The position numbers and the translations under genes were made by a program. 7,052 nucleotides of DNA from Burkholderiales bacterium (GTDB lineage: Bacteria; Pseudomonadota; Gammaproteobacteria; Burkholderiales; Burkholderiaceae), in the NCBI GenBank assembly GCA_903643055.1, contig CAHJWV010000743.1:1-7052 (forward strand), written 5' to 3'. How positions within the stretch are numbered: the first letter of the stretch is position 1; each line of letters starts with the position of its first letter. Under the pieces are notes generated by a model, which ran no database searches, was not told the DNA's origin, and worked only from the letters and a program-made list of their open reading frames with translations. Positions 5,931 to 7,052 of this stretch are shown piece by piece.

Positions 5931-6908
5931 ATGAAACACACCTTCCGCGCTGCATCGATTCTTGCCACGCTCTGTACCAGCCTGGCCGCTTACGCCGACC
6001 CGGCCGTCGTCTATGACATGGGCGGCAAGTTCGACAAGTCCTTTAACCAAGCCGCCTATGAAGGGCTGCAGCGCTGGAAGAAAGAGACCGGCAAGCCGTA
6101 TTTCGAATTCGAGATCGCCAGCGAAACCCAGCGCGAGCAGGCCTTGCGCCGCATGGCCGAGCGCGGTGCCAATCCGATCATCGGCGTCGGCTTCAGCCAG
6201 GCCGCCGCGATCGAGAAGGTGGCCAAGGAATTCCCGAAGCTGCAATTCGCGATCATCGATATGCAGGTCAATCAACCGAACGTGCAGTCGGTGTTGTTCA
6301 AAGAGCAAGAGGGTAGCTTCCTGGTCGGGATGATGGCGACGCTGGCCAGCAAGACCGGCAAGGTCGGCTTCGTCGGCGGCATGGACATCCCGCTGATTCG
6401 CAAATTCCGCTGCGGCTATGAGCAGGGCGTGAAGTTCGCGAACCCGAAGGCCGAGGTGTTCTCGAACATGACCGGCACCACCGGCGCCGCCTGGGCCGAC
6501 CCGGCGCGCGGTGGCGAACTGGCCAAGGCGCAATTCGGCAAGGGCGCCGACGTGGTGTTTGCCGCTGCCGGCGGCACCGGCATCGGCGTGTACCAGGCAG
6601 CGAAAGACGCCGGCAAGCTGGCGATCGGTGTCGACAGCAACCAGAACCACCTGCAACCGGGCACGATGTTGACCTCGATGCTCAAGCGCGTCGACATTGC
6701 GGTTTACAAAGTGGCAATGGGCGCGACAAAACCAGGCCTCACAGTCCTGGGTTTGAAGGAAGGCGGGGTCGACTACGCGCTGGATGAACACAACGCCAAA
6801 CTCGTGACGCCCGACATGAAGAAGAAAGTCGACGCGGCGAAGGCCGACATCATCGACGGCAAGATCAAGGTCGTCGACTACATGGTCGATAGCACATGCA
6901 AGTTTTGA
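5931..6908 (+). CDS. BMP family ABC transporter substrate-binding protein (probable nucleoside-binding)
   Basis: A 325-aa periplasmic binding protein of the BMP/PnrA family (basic membrane protein). Related proteins bind purine or other nucleosides and deliver them to an ABC importer. A Sec signal peptide is visible: MKHTFR, then a hydrophobic stretch to AAYA, with likely cleavage after Ala22 before DPAVVYD. There is no lipobox, so it should be a soluble periplasmic protein rather than a lipoprotein. Family motifs: DMGGKFDKSFNQAAYEG (29-45), NPIIGVGFSQ, GKVGFVGGMDIPLI, RKFRCGYEQGVKF, and the C-terminal lobe segment GGTGIGVYQAAKDAGKLAIGVDSNQN. The frame is open upstream to 5616, but the signal peptide fixes ATG 5931; its Shine-Dalgarno is weak. 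No permease or ATPase gene follows inside the window; a LacI-type regulator starts 71 nt downstream. Neighbouring adenosine deaminase supports a nucleoside ligand, but the exact ligand is inferred. Confidence 0.93.
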   Translation: MKHTFRAASILATLCTSLAAYADPAVVYDMGGKFDKSFNQAAYEGLQRWKKETGKPYFEFEIASETQREQALRRMAERGANPIIGVGFSQAAAIEKVAKEFPKLQFAIIDMQVNQPNVQSVLFKEQEGSFLVGMMATLASKTGKVGFVGGMDIPLIRKFRCGYEQGVKFANPKAEVFSNMTGTTGAAWADPARGGELAKAQFGKGADVVFAAAGGTGIGVYQAAKDAGKLAIGVDSNQNHLQPGTMLTSMLKRVDIAVYKVAMGATKPGLTVLGLKEGGVDYALDEHNAKLVTPDMKKKVDAAKADIIDGKIKVVDYMVDSTCKF

Positions 6909-6916
6909 TCTGGCGC

Positions 6917-6945
6917 GCAGCCGGGCTTTGACCAAGCCGGGCTGC
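6917..6945 (+). terminator. Hairpin between the BMP gene and the LacI-type gene
   Basis: Arms 6917-6928 and 6934-6945 pair over 11 base pairs with one internal G-G mismatch around the loop TGACC, starting nine nt after the BMP stop. No T-tract follows, so it is not a classical rho-independent terminator. It may reduce read-through or protect the 3' end of the abundant binding-protein mRNA. A second small hairpin (6945-6950 with 6957-6962, CACGCC/GGCGTG, loop CAACAC) abuts it and shares base 6945. Confidence 0.4.
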
Positions 6946-6979
6946 ACGCCCAACACGGCGTGGATGACGCCCTTATCTC

Positions 6980-7052
6980 ATGAGCACAATCAAGCATGTC
7001 GCTGCGCGCGCCGGGGTGTCGTTCACCACGGTGTCGCACGTTCTGAACGGGA
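6980..7052 (+). CDS. LacI/PurR-family transcriptional regulator (N-terminal fragment)
   Basis: Only the first 24 codons are in the window, and the gene runs off the right edge. They encode a LacI-family helix-turn-helix: MSTIKHVAARAGVSFTTVSH followed by VLNG, very close to the start of E. coli PurR ([20 protein letters not shown]). In PurR, Thr15, Thr16 and His20 contact the operator major groove; here Thr16 and His20 are kept and position 15 is Phe. A PurR-core palindrome lies upstream of the BMP gene, so this protein is the likely local regulator. The effector domain is outside the window, so ligand and sign of regulation are unknown. ATG 6980 matches the family N-terminus. It may share a transcript with the BMP gene, though a hairpin region intervenes. 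Confidence 0.92.
   Translation, partial: MSTIKHVAARAGVSFTTVSHVLNG

Noticed and set aside
5826..6956. 376-codon open frame on the minus strand opposite the BMP gene
   Set aside because: The plus-strand frame has a signal peptide and family motifs; the antisense product has the typical shadow composition and crosses the operator region.
1..7052. Defence island, prophage, transposon, CRISPR or biosynthetic gene cluster
   Set aside because: No transposase, integrase, repeat array, nuclease/toxin or assembly-line enzyme is encoded; all recognisable genes are housekeeping or salvage functions of uniform composition.

Overview
The window is GC-rich chromosomal DNA with strong G/C preference at third codon positions. 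Its gene content (GST, DUF2277, psuK/psuG, a PHYHD1-like dioxygenase, an adenosine deaminase, a BMP-family binding protein and a PurR-like LacI regulator) fits a betaproteobacterium, most likely Burkholderiales. That assignment is inferred from sequence feel and composition, not from any search. I see no phage, insertion-sequence, CRISPR, rRNA or tRNA signal.

Layout: 2-112 is the C-terminal end of an unidentified + strand gene. 173-853 (minus) is a complete glutathione S-transferase, and 949-1224 (plus) is a DUF2277 protein divergent from it. 1225-1598 holds no gene I can support. From 1599 come three co-directional genes: a pseudouridine kinase gene (psuK) broken by an in-frame TAA at 2484-2486, an intact pseudouridine-5'-phosphate glycosidase gene (psuG, 2649-3569), and a phytanoyl-CoA-dioxygenase-family gene (3631-4508) broken by a 1-nt frameshift near 3740. 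Converging on these with only 10 nt between stop codons is an adenosine deaminase on the minus strand (4519-5610). A 320-nt divergent intergenic region follows. It carries a perfect 12-bp palindrome identical to the core of PurR operators. Then come a periplasmic BMP/PnrA-type nucleoside-binding protein (5931-6908), a hairpin region, and the first 24 codons of a LacI/PurR-type regulator (6980-7052).

From about 1600 onward the locus reads as nucleoside salvage. The BMP protein would capture nucleosides in the periplasm, Ada would deaminate adenosine, and PsuK plus PsuG would convert pseudouridine to uracil and ribose-5-phosphate. The LacI-type protein probably controls the divergent ada/bmp promoter region through the palindrome. 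The dioxygenase's place in this set is unknown, and a nucleoside-related substrate is a hypothesis.

The main surprises are two independent disabling lesions (one nonsense, one frameshift) on either side of an intact psuG, and the agreement between the regulator's recognition-helix residues and the operator-like palindrome. I did not find evidence of an entirely new system. The best candidate for new biology is the link between the dioxygenase and nucleoside salvage.
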